A stretch of 64,000 bases of DNA from assembly GCF_949987535.1 (NCBI RefSeq), contig NC_080067.1, forward strand, positions 61,190,405 through 61,254,404, written 5' to 3'. Below the pieces are notes generated by a model, which did no database searches, was not told where the DNA came from, and saw only the letters and a list, made by a program, of their open reading frames with translations. The translations under genes and the position numbers were made by a program. Position 1 is the stretch's first letter. The number at the start of each line of letters is the position of its first letter. Positions 54,321 to 64,000 of the stretch are shown in pieces. The stretch is from Balaenoptera acutorostrata (lineage: Eukaryota; Chordata; Mammalia; Artiodactyla; Balaenopteridae).

Positions 54321-56024
54321 AGGAAACTAACACTTATTACATATGCCTACAAAATAGTATATACAAATGTTTCTGCCATGCATTCTGTAATACCATATAT
54401 GCATTCCTGTAAATTATACCATGTGTATTTACCACAATATTTATCAAAAGATCATTAGTATGCTGTTATGCACAATCTCAAAAAAAAAAAAAAAGCCACT
54501 TTTCCTGTTACTACCAGTTCTCACTTATAGGAAGTCACTTCTACATTTATTTGTCAGACCAAATGAACCAACCAACCAATGTTATCTACTAGCAAAACAT
54601 ACATGAAGAAAACGCAAGAAAGGCAAATGAGACTAGATAAAATAAGGCAGCCAGCTATTCACAAGAGTATATGATCCCAAAAAGGGAACAAACCAAGTAG
54701 AGAAGCAAGAAATTAGAAAACATACCTAATACAACAAGCAAAGAACATAGGGATATGAAAGATTAGTTATCGACTTAAACAAAAGTACTCTCAGGCAGAC
54801 AAGTAAGCAAAGGGTAAAAAAACGCAAAAGCTTATTCTAAGATAAATTCTCTGTTCATTCCATTTAATAGTACCTTGCCAGTTTCAACAACGTTCAGAAG
54901 AAAGTGAAAATGTTAATCTTTTAAATGTACTATCCTTGGTAATTTTTTAAATCTGCTGATGAATTTTAAACTTTTATGTATTAACTACAAATATTTCTTG
55001 AAACACCACTGTAGTTCAAAGCTTAAAACTGAAAATCTTATCTTCCCTGGTTTCCAGAAAGCAACTCAACTATCTCCCTCTGACAAAAGGATCATCTTTT
55101 ATACCTCAATAAAGCTGGGGGTGGGGGAGGAAGGAGGGGGTCACTTTGGAAGGCTCCAAATGATAACAAAATCACAGCTACTAAGACCACTTATCTCCAA
55201 CCTCCACTCCAAACACCCAATACCTCAGATTATCCTGGATATTTTCAATAGTAGCTAGAAGTAGAGGATGTTGCCTCAGCTCTGACCCTCCTCTATCTTC
55301 CACCTCTGTCTCATCATGACTTAATATCATTAAACGAAAATGTAACGCCACTGCCAGCCTACACTCAATAGCAGCGACTCAGAAAGTATAGGATATCCCC
55401 ATGCTAAAATGTGGGTAGCTACAGATCAGGAGAAGAGGAGGTCAGAATTAAGACCCAATCTGGGCCACAGAATCACTTGTACAGCAATGGCTGGTTTAAA
55501 GAGACAAAGGGCATGGAGTGTGCATCTCCTCTAAGCCCTAAGGGAAGGCCACGGTCAAAGGGGAGAGCACCAGTAGATGCACAGACTGAACACACATGCT
55601 AAGATCAAGAACCAGGAGCCAACCAAGAAAGGCATTATCAGTATCAGGTAATTAGGAAAAAAAAAGACCAAGGGGGAATAAACTAGAAGAAGTGCATGAG
55701 TATCAGAACACACGGACAAGTCCACACAACACCCCAAAATCAAGTTTAATTGCTAATGTCAGGACAAGGTCTTTGTTTCTTTTAACCCAGGTTTTGAACA
55801 TATTCATTGTCTCTACAGACACCAAAAACAGGATGCTAGGTTATCAAGCAGACCCTCACATGCCTTACAGTAAGAAGATGAATCCAAGGGTTAATGAATT
55901 TGTGAAAATGGAAGGATCCCTTTTCTACTTTTGTATATTTGAATTACCCTCAAAGAAGTAAGGGTCTATACTAGGAAACCTGTACCTCATTCAGAGAGCC
56001 TCAAGGATTCAACTCAATATGAAT
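54321..56024. other. No assignable feature over 1.7 kb
   Basis: Contains an A-run at 54480-54494 and a G-rich patch near 55115-55141 (GGGGGTGGGGGAGGAAGGAG). ORFs of 60-99 codons on both strands show no conserved pattern. Confidence 0.4.
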
Positions 56025-56160
56025 GCAAAGTCTACAGCGTGCCAGGAATTGGACCAGATGCTGAGGATAAAGATGGGTGAAATGCAACTGTCCTCAAGGA
56101 AGGCCCTGCCTATTGAGACAGAGTCAACAAATAACAATCAAGTAGAGGTCTGTGCTAGAA
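56025..56160 (+). repeat. Old mammal-wide repeat fragment (same family as 53.8 kb)
   Basis: TACAGCGTGCCAGGAATTGG, CTGAGGATAAAGATGGGTG and CAAGGAAGGCCCTGCCTATT match the 5' part of the family. Confidence 0.5.
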
Positions 56161-57314
56161 ACAGATGACCAGTGGACATAGGCCAAAATGTTAATTTAAA
56201 GATGTCATAGAAAGATGCTTAACATTCAATCAAATCGTGTAACTTCAGACAGCCAATACGTTAAGGTATGTGTGTTAGTTTTCAAATAGTACAAAACAAT
56301 TATCCAAATTTCTTTCCTAAAGAAACTTAGTATGATGGTTATTCCTTTGTTAATAATTACTGCTCTTTATGAGAGACATCCAGGGTTCTTAATCCAGAGC
56401 TGTTTGCAGATTACCCCTCCGAAAAAGTCATTTATATTCACATTTATTAGCACGCAAAATTCCTCATCCTTTGTATGTATACTTTACAAAATTTGGGGCA
56501 TTAGAACTTCAGAATCCTAACAGAGCCTCAGAATACTACCTAAAGACATTAGCACCAATAAATGTAACTTACCTATGCCCTATCATTCAGAATAATACCT
56601 TGTTTTTAATTTTGAGTACTAATTCTAAATCCATAAAGACCACACTCCTCTGAACCAGTCTTTTCTAAATCCAGTGAATAATGAAATCATTATTACCTGT
56701 AAAATAACAGAATCAGTTTACAAGTTTATAGAAGCATGTTTATAAATGAAAGAGTATAGAAAATGAGTGTGTACCACATATTAAAACAAGCATAATTTCC
56801 TGAAAACTTACTTCAGTATTTTTACACATATACATACCCTATGTTATGTCATATGTATTTCTTAGTGAAAGTCCAATTCAAAATTTTCAGAATGTGTATT
56901 TGAAATGATCATCCAAGCAGTGTCCACTGAGAGCCAGAACAGTGCTGGATCTCCCAGAAACTGCAGAAAAGGAAAAGCGATTCCATTCCAAAAAGCAAAA
57001 AGGCTTTTCTTTTTTTAAAAGGTAATAATTTTTTTTTCTTGAAACATCTTATCAAGATGTGACCAAATTCAACACAAAACATCACTGTAAAACAACATAT
57101 GTATCAGAGACACAGCAAAGCTCCACAGTACACATCCTCACTTTAGAGTGAGCAACAAAAGCTCAGTCGTCAAATGCAGTTGTAGCCCTCTGAATTGGGA
57201 ATGTTAACCATCCCATTCTCTGCAGTTGCCACAGAAAGCCATGATAGTTTGCAGGAGCAGTGTCACTTTTCTGCCTCTCTCCTCAGCTGTTGCTGCTGCA
57301 GCTAACAAAAGCAC
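56161..57314. other. No recognisable feature
   Basis: About 1.15 kb, AT-rich, unassigned. ORFs of about 60 codons are at the chance level. Confidence 0.4.
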
Positions 57315-57560
57315 CAAGTAGTAGCATTTATTGAGTACTTCCTATGTGCTGGCCCTATGACAACTGCCTTCCATGCATTCACATTTCAATCCTCACAACT
57401 GCTCTACAGAGAAAAATTCCCATTTGTCAGAGTGGAAACCAACTGGAGTGGTTACACAATTTCCCAAAGCCATACAACTGATAAGCTGGGGTGACAGGAT
57501 TCAAATTAGGTTCGCCTGGCTCCAGACGCTGAGCTCTTTGCCACAGTAACACCCTACAGG
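57315..57560 (-). repeat. MIR element, antisense, nearly full length
   Basis: TAGCATTTATTGAGTACTTC, CTATGTGCTGGCCCTATGAC, CAATCCTCACAACTGCTCTA, CCCATTTGTCAGAGTGGAAA, TTTCCCAAAGCCATACAACT, CAGGATTCAAATTAGGTTCG and CCTGGCTCCAGACGCTGAGC give all MIR landmarks in reverse-complement order. Confidence 0.85.
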
Positions 57561-58429
57561 AAGACTTTACTGCCAAAGGTCAGACACAGACCCTACTTAG
57601 CCCTCTAATCACTGAAGAGAGAGGCACTGCCCTCAGGAAAGGCTAGCGTCAGGTCTGTGCAGCAGAATTAGATGCACAGAAACAGGCGCGCTCTCTCCCG
57701 GAGGTTGTTCTAGTTTAAGTTGAAAACTTAAGTTACAAGTGACACAATTACAAGTGACACCAACTGCAACCCAAAATGGAATCAAAATCTAATATATCTG
57801 TCTCCTTGAAGTCAATAACACATACATTCAAATTCACAAGTCATGTTAGGATGCATGCAGTATCAGAATCTACAGTTCCATGAATCCCATTATACCAAAG
57901 ACTACCATAATTATTGAAATTAACTACTAAACTATGAGAACCCCCATTTTCACCCAATTTCCAAACCCTTGGCAAAACAACACTTTTGAAATCAGGCAAC
58001 ACCTATTTACTTCTTAACAACCAACATCGCTTTTTAAAGTTTGCATTGAGTTAATTTCTAATTATCAACCTTGAATATAACTCAAAAATCATCAGTTCAC
58101 TATCACTAAATAATTCCACTGGTCTGATGACCCACTCATGATACAGAAACAACACGTTTTAATCATATTCAGTGGCTCTAATTCTGCCAACAAATCTGAG
58201 AAATAAAAATAAGTGTTTGCAAAACTATACACAGTGCCAGCTCTTTAAGAACTGGCTGGAAAGCACGGGAGAAATTTACATAGTTTTCTCTCTTCTTTTG
58301 ACTGTCCAAAGCGAAAGAACTAGAAAGATTAAGAATTCTTAATGATTGCTCTTTCACAATCATTACTTTTTTTGAAATGGTAATACTAACATCGTAAGAT
58401 TCAAACAATTCAAAAGATTATACGCGAAA
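57561..58429. other. No recognisable feature
   Basis: Unassigned sequence of about 870 bp. Confidence 0.4.
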
Positions 58430-58690
58430 ATAAATTTTTCCCACATCTGGCCACAGGATCTCCCCACCTCAACTCCACCCCCCAAACCACTGTTACTGGT
58501 CTCCTGTGTATCTTCCTGGAGTCACCTTAAGCATATAAACATACATACACAAACATATACACACACACTCCATCCCGTGTGTCCTCCTTTCCATTCCTCC
58601 CCCTCTTTTTGTGCTAAAATGGCAGAAGACTATATAAGATCTTCTGCCTCCATTTTTTTTCATTTAAATGTATCTTTGAGAAGATCCTAT
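58430..58690 (-). mobile_element. L1M 3' region, antisense
   Basis: The minus strand carries features of an L1M late 3' region. On the plus strand these appear as AACCACTGTTACTGGTCTCC, TGTGTATCTTCCTGGAGTCA, a CATACACAAACATATACAC tract, and CATTTAAATGTATCTTTGAG. It is the only antisense L1 fragment recognised in the window. Confidence 0.55.
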
Positions 58691-59790
58691 AAATACTAAC
58701 AAGAAAGTCATAAACACCAAATCTAAACAAAACCTGTAAAGAAACAATTTACACAAAACATCTTTCACCAGATGTTAAAACTGGTGACCTCTGCTGGCAG
58801 GACATATGGAAGCCCAAGTAAGAAGTAATCCCCTTGAGGGTCTGTGAGTTTTTGCACAAGAATACAAAACTATTTCCCTGATACAGAAACAGACTTCACT
58901 CCTAACCCCAGTCTAGGATCTCACAAATGTATATTGCTTACTAAGGAAAACACAGAAAGGTGATTTAGGGAAATCCATCACTTTAGTGGGTGAAAAAATT
59001 TTAAGTACATAGGGTATTACATTTTAAAATAAAAAGATGCCCAAAAAATCGCTATAACTACAAACAGCATCTAAAAATTCACACACGTATGATAAATTTT
59101 ATCCCATAAAAGAACAATTATACGGAAAAAGAAAAAAATATTAAGGAAATTCATTCATTATCTATTCCCATTACTTCACTTCAGAAACCCAAAGCAGATG
59201 ACCCAATTGCCTTACACCGTCAGTTAATGACACCTGATAGCCACAAAATAGAAATAGAACAAAATAAGTATGCAGTCTACCCAATTAGCCTTTTTTTTTT
59301 TTCCAATTAGCCTTTTTAAGTTAAGGGGAAAGCATAAAACACTTCTTCCTAACCCATAAGCTGTGTTCTATTAACAGTTGAAGGTAACCACCAAAATATG
59401 CTATTAACTAAACTTTTCTGACGAGGTGTTTGCTTACACTAATGTCAAGTAGTTCCTATTATTCTATAAAGTGTAGATTTTCAGGCCTTAAATACGCTAA
59501 GAAAATTTAGAACTCTCTCAAAAAAAAAAATCACAAAATCAAATGACAAAAATCTCAGAATTTTAATACAGGAACTGACTGTATAAGTACTGATAGAATG
59601 AAAGAGCAAAATTTAGGTAGCATTTCATCTGATCCTCTTACACATTTCTAGAAGCTAAATGACTTTACCCATGTAACTATGGCTTTGCAAAACATGGCAA
59701 AAATTCATTTGCTTAATACTGAATTCACATTAAAATGCTAGCCACCATTCAAGTAGATAAGCAGTAAGAACAAAAACACAAACATCCACT
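58691..59790. other. No recognisable feature
   Basis: About 1.1 kb unassigned. A short tandem AATTAGCCTTTTT duplication lies around 59283-59315, separated by a T-run. Confidence 0.4.
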
Positions 59791-59807
59791 TAACAATCAA
59801 GTCGTTG

Positions 59808-61115
59808 CCTACTCACCTATGGTCAACTAATCTATGACAAAGGAGACAAGGATATACAATGGAGAAAAGACAGTCTCTTCAGTAAGTGGTGCTGGGAGAA
59901 CTGGTCAGCTACATGTAAAAGGATGAAATTAGAACACTCCCTAACACCATACACAAAAATAAACTCAAAATGGATTAAAGACCTAAATGTAAGGTCAGAC
60001 ATTATAAAACTCTTAGAGGAAAACATAGGCAGAACACTCTGACATAAATCACAGCAAGATCCTTTTTGACCCACCTCCTAGGGAAATGGAAATAAAAACA
60101 AAAATAAACAAATGGGACCTAATGAAACTTAAAAGTTTTTGCACAGCAAAGGAAACTACAAACAAGACAAAAAGACAACCCTCAGAATGGGAGAAAATAT
60201 TTGCAAACGAATCAACGGACAAAGGATTAATCTCCAAAATATATAAACAGCTCATGCAGCTCAATATTAAAAAACCAAACAACCCAATCCAAAAATGGGC
60301 AGAAGACCTAAATAGACATTTCTCCAAAGAAGACATACAGATGTCCTAGAGGCGCATGAAAAGATGCTCAAAATCACTAATTATTAGAGAAATACAAATC
60401 AAAACTACAATGAGGTATCACCTCACACCAGTTAGAATGGGCATCATCAGAAAATCTACAAACAACAAATGCTGGAGAGGGTGTGGAGAAAAGGGAACCC
60501 TCTTGCACTGTTGGTGGGAATGTAAATTGATACAGCCATCATGGAGAACAGTATAGAGGTTCCTCAAAAAACTAAAAATAGAATTACCATATGACCCAGC
60601 AGTCCCACTACTGGGCATATACCCAGAGAAAACCACAATTCAAAAAGACACATGCACCCCCAATGTTCACTGCAGCACTATTTACAATAGCCACAACATG
60701 GAAGCAACCTAAATGCCCATTGACAGACGAATGGATAAAGAAAATGTGGTACATATGTACAATGGAATATTACTCAGCCATAAAAAGGAACAAAACTGGG
60801 TCATTTGTAGAGACGTGGATGGATCTAGAGACTGTCATAGAATGAAGTAAATCAGGAAGAGAAAAACAAATATCGTATGTTAACGCATATATGTAGAACC
60901 TAGAAAAATGGTACAGATGAACCAGTTTGCAGGGCAGAAATTGAGACACAGATGCAGAGAACAAATGTATGGACACCACGGGGGGAAGTGGCAGGGGGTG
61001 GTGGTGGTGGTGTGATGAATTGGGAGATTGGGATTGACATGTACACACTGATGTGTATAAAATGGATAACTAATAAGAACCTGCTGTATAAAAAAGTAAA
61101 ATTAAAAAAAAAAAC
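59808..61115 (+). mobile_element. L1, 1.3 kb, 5'-truncated but with intact 3' end and TSD
   Basis: It begins inside ORF2 (ACTCACCTATGGTCAACTAA) and runs through AAACTTAAAAGTTTTTGCAC, GTATCACCTCACACCAGTTA, TTGGTGGGAATGTAAATTGA, CATATACCCAGAGAAAACCA and TACTCAGCCATAAAAAGGAA to the 3'UTR and an A-rich end. The ORF2 C-terminus is readable in three pieces, 60086-60349, 60356-60556 and 60591-60845. These include the [19 protein letters not shown] zinc-knuckle-like motif of L1 ORF2p, but stops and frameshifts separate them. The TSD is CAATCAAGTCGTTG (59794-59807) and CAATCAAGTCGCTG (61116-61129). It is the youngest long L1 here and is not autonomous. Confidence 0.95.
60996..61013. repeat. (GGT)n tract inside the L1 3'UTR
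   Basis: GGTGGTGGTGGTGGTG, following a G-rich segment; a slippage-type expansion within the L1 3'UTR G-rich part. Confidence 0.85.
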
Positions 61116-61180
61116 CAATCAAGTCGCTGATCACCTAGTTATGATGCCTATCATTCAGTGTGCTAAAAAAGACACAATGC

Positions 61181-61201
61181 GGGAGGGAGGGAGGGAGGGA
61201 A
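61181..61201. repeat. (GGGA)n microsatellite
   Basis: Five GGGA/GGGAG units close to the 3' flank of the L1 insertion. Confidence 0.9.
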
Positions 61202-61845
61202 GAGAGGAAAGCACTGGTACCAACTTTGATCTCAGACAAAATAAAGATACCAAGATGTAGGTTGATATCTAGTTCTTAGAAAGTAAAAATTCTTCACTCT
61301 GTTTAAGTAGTTAAAAATGTAAAACATCTCCTTTGTTTAAAAAAAATGTTTGAGAGTCCAGAGTGCAATTTCACATAAAGAAGAATATAAAAAAGACAAT
61401 GACCATCTCTGACCCTTGGCCCCCCATGTTTTCTTCTGTATTTTAAATTCTACCTCCTGAAAGAAACTTTCAATAGATAAAAGGAAAACAGGTGGCAAAC
61501 TTCCCAGTTTAAACATTCAATACTTATTCTTCCTCATTCATTCCTCAAACTGTTCATTTTGCATAGATGTCTTACTTAATCTGGACACTCTTTATGCTTA
61601 CTGAAATTTAATTTTTGATCTTTCAGCATGACCCTTATAGTTTGATTGTACTATTTCTGAGTTATGAATCTAAGCTCTCATAAAGCAGGGTAACATCCAA
61701 CTCATTTTGTTTGACACTGAAACCCTCATATTTTAAAACTCTAAATATTAAAAATTTCAAAAAGACATAATACCAAAATAGCTGCCTTCAGAATAAATTA
61801 CCCAGGTTGTTTGGCACATCTTTACCACAAAAAACTATTAAAGAG
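61202..61845. other. No recognisable feature
   Basis: Unassigned sequence of about 640 bp. Confidence 0.4.
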
Positions 61846-61964
61846 GGACTTCCCTGGTGGTCCAGTGGTTAAGACTCCCCACTTCCTCTGCAGGTGGCAC
61901 AGGTTCGATCCCTGCTCAGGGAACTAAGATCCCCCGTGCCACGTGCCCACCCCCAAAAAAAAAC
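61846..61964 (+). mobile_element. Short CHR-related SINE (GTCCAG head)
   Basis: GGACTTCCCTGGTGGTCCAG, TGGTTAAGACTCCCCACTTC, box B GGTTCGATCCCTGCTCAGGG and a short A-tail. The TSD is AAACTATTAAAGAG (61832-61845) and AAACTATTGAAGAG (61965-61978), 13 of 14. Confidence 0.93.
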
Positions 61965-61978
61965 AAACTATTGAAGAG

Positions 61979-62714
61979 AGATAGTTACAACGACATTCTT
62001 CTGGTAGACTAAACCCACTGACACTACATGACAGATACATGTTAATACATTCATAGTAATGGCTCAAATGGGACTCCAATGTGGTCAGAATGCTGTCACA
62101 CATACTGAGAGCTAAAAACATAATCTTATTTAGACATACTACTAAGAAAATAACAAGCAAAAAAACCCTGAGGATTAAAAAAATAAAATCCAAAATCTTA
62201 AGTTTCATAACAACTAACACAAATATAACCAGATAAAGCAAACTTAGTGTGACATGATTCCCAACTAGACTAGGTTTTTCACCAGGACTGTGGCTACTAT
62301 TCCAGGATTAAGAGAATAAAACTATCCATTTCCATTTCACTCTAAATGTTGACTAGATATTTTTTTCCCCTTCCTTGTCAACACTGCCAACATGAAAATT
62401 CAAATTAATGGTTAAATGTGACTATAGTACAACTAAACTTTGAAAGTCTAACTCAAAGAGAAGCTTCTGCCACATCAACAAGAGTGAAACAGGACTGTCA
62501 CTGTTACTTTAACATGGGCCCTTGTAGAAGCAATCCATTTTATTACGAAGATAGTATAATACAAAAGTCAAGAGTTTTGCTACGTACTATAAGGAAAGTG
62601 GCCCTTTCCTTCAAGAAATGTAACATTTGGTTGAGGCGATGTGACACATACTCACAAAACGATAAATAATTATGGAGTTTGTGATACTCATTAAATGCGA
62701 TGAAATCTCAAAGA
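61979..62714. other. No recognisable feature
   Basis: Unassigned sequence. The ORFs of 83-105 codons on either strand have no recognisable motif. Confidence 0.4.
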
Positions 62715-63060
62715 AATATCTTGAGTCAGGACAGCCAGAAAAAACTTCATGAAAGTGGGATTGAAACTAGGCTATTAAAAGGATAAAGGGAAGGAACAGC
62801 ATGCACAAAGGCAGAGGAGTAATGAGTATGACAAAACTGCAGTATTCGATAGGCAGGCAAGAATCCCAGTTGGAGAAGAGTGGGAAATACGGCTGAATAG
62901 GTTTTAGAATGGAGCCTTAAAAGCCAGACTTGAAGCAGATGAACTACGTCCAGCTGCCAAAGGGAAGCCATTATGGGTTCTTCAGCAGGGGAACTGACGT
63001 CATGAAACCAGTATTTAAATAAATTACACTGTTGGTGATTAGAGAAGACAGAATGGAGAA
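62715..63060 (+). repeat. Old mammal-wide repeat fragment
   Basis: GCATGCACAAAGGCAGAGGA, GCCAAAGGGAAGCCATTATGG and CAGGGGAACTGACGTCATGA match later parts of the family at 53.8 kb ('aagtgcaaaggccctgaggc ... atgggaagccattggagg ... caggggagtgacatgatc'). Confidence 0.6.
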
Positions 63061-63149
63061 GAAGATATCAAGCAACCTACTTGAAAAGTAATGCAATAAC
63101 CCAGAAACCTAAAACCATTCATTCATTCTCTCCCTCACTCACTGAGAAA

Positions 63150-63600
63150 ACAGACTGCTAGTTAAGAACACTGGCCTAGGGACTTCCCTGGCGGTCCAGT
63201 GGTTAACAATCCACCTTTCAATGCAGGGGACGTGGGTTCGATCCCTGGTCGGGGAACTAAGATCCCACATGCCGAGGGGCAACTAAGCCCTCACGTGTGC
63301 GTGCGCGCACGCACTCTAGAGTCTGCGCGTGCCACAACTAGAGAGAAGCCTGTGCGCCGCAACAGAAGACCCCGCACGCCGCAACTAAGACCCGATGCAG
63401 TCAAATAAATAAAAATTTAAATAAATAAGAACACTGGCCTAGAAGTCAGACACACTGGACCTAAACCCCTCTCTGCACCCCTTACTACCTGAGCCTTGGT
63501 CTCCATGCTGTTAGTAATCAGGATAGCAGTCGCTTAGATTGTCACAAGTACCTGTCAAAGCACCTTCGTAATCCTGACACATAGAACTCTAGAAGTCGTT
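63150..63600 (+). repeat. MIR element split by a SINE
   Basis: CTAGTTAAGAACACTGGCCTAG up to 63179 and AAGTCAGACACACTGGACCT, CCTTACTACCTGAGCCTTGG, CAAGTACCTGTCAAAGCACC from 63443 form the 5' half and core of a MIR. The join is restored if the SINE and one TSD copy are removed. Confidence 0.65.
63180..63425 (+). mobile_element. CHR-related SINE (GTCCAG head, extended body) inserted in MIR
   Basis: GGACTTCCCTGGCGGTCCAG, box B GGGTTCGATCCCTGGTCGGG, and a body with an alternating purine-pyrimidine patch (CGTGTGCGTGCGCGCACGCAC, about 63294-63314) and CHR-like CGCAACTAAGACC, then an (AAAT) tail. The perfect 17-bp TSD is TAAGAACACTGGCCTAG at 63163-63179 and 63426-63442. The intact TSD and retained CpGs point to a young copy. 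Confidence 0.95.
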
Positions 63601-64000
63601 AACATTACCGCTGAATTAAGAACGATAAAAAATGGGAAGGGAAAATAAGACAAGATTCAAAGGTATTTCAGAGGAACACAACCTCCAAGCAGAACCGTCT
63701 TGACAGCAGCTGAAAATGTAGAACAAGAACACAGATGAAAGGTTGAAGCTGGAGAAAACAATAACCTACTTAAAAAGTAATCACTCCAATTTTAAAAAGC
63801 AGATCCTAGGTACTGCCAGATCCAGCCTTGAACAATAAAATCCCTTTTTATTTAAAAAGAGTAAGAAAATGTTTCAAATGCTGCAAGCAGATTTAAAAAG
63901 TCCAAGCCCAAGTGACAGAAGAACGGCAACAAAGACACACAGAAGACCCACCACTACCTACACCAAGCATGGAACTTGGTATTGTTTCCACTTAGTGTTG
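63601..64000. other. No recognisable feature
   Basis: Unassigned AT-rich end of the window. Confidence 0.4.

Noticed and set aside
60086..60845. Three plus-strand ORFs with clear similarity to a known protein
   Set aside because: They are the broken C-terminal part of L1 ORF2p within one truncated L1, not a host gene.

Overview
The window is repeat-rich nuclear DNA from a mammal, almost certainly a cetacean or a close whippomorph relative. The diagnostic signal is thirteen tRNA-derived SINEs of the CHR type. Their heads read TTCCCTGGTGGCGCAGTGGTTAA and carry a GGGTTCGAGCCC box B, and the long form has a tail of CAACTACTGAGCC-type units ending in a (AAAT)n tail. No ruminant-specific SINE (Bov-tA tail or BovB body) was recognised. 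Base composition is AT-rich and CpG-poor. I found no intact protein-coding gene, no rRNA or functional tRNA gene, no CpG island and no prokaryotic system. The simplest reading is an intergenic or intronic stretch made of layered transposon insertions.

Layout. 0-10 kb: an ERV-type LTR (885-1735), small L1 ends, two SINEs with clean target-site duplications (TSDs), an L1M 3'UTR split by a SINE, one hAT element, then about 2.3 kb without recognisable repeats (6.55-8.88 kb), a CR1/L3-like piece and an L1 end. 10-25 kb: L1M fragments, MER5-like, L2 and MIR relics, a Tigger end, a candidate solitary LTR (16.2-16.8 kb), five SINEs, a split L1M, and a compact Tigger copy (23.4-24.0 kb). 25-32 kb: an inverted pair of short hAT elements, a decayed ERVL-like pol remnant (25.65-28.06 kb), and a 1.8-kb hAT element carrying two separate L1 insertions, one of only 55 bp. 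34-42 kb: several L1M elements in the same orientation, one with a nested younger L1 3' end, and a long L1M (37.6-42.2 kb) split by a SINE and an antisense MaLR-like LTR. 42.8-43.4 kb: an L1 3' end joined to about 340 bp of foreign sequence that ends in its own poly(A) signal, all inside one perfect 16-bp TSD. 46-51 kb: three more L1M segments, MER5-like and L2 sequence. 51-64 kb: old MIR, L2 and LTR relics, a fairly young 1.3-kb L1 (59.8-61.1 kb) with TSDs, and two SINEs, the last inserted into a MIR.

No genes work together here. What the sequence does record is an insertion history: old L2/MIR/CR1 at the base, then Tigger, hAT, ERVL/MaLR and L1M, then cetartiodactyl L1 and CHR SINEs on top. 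The items most worth checking are the L1-plus-3'-flank chimera at 42.82-43.36 kb, a 31-bp exact repeat shared by the ERVL remnant and the hAT interior, and a weak exon-like reading frame on the minus strand at 45.65-45.78 kb. Subfamily names are given only where I recognised them. Old-repeat boundaries are approximate, usually within 10-50 bp.
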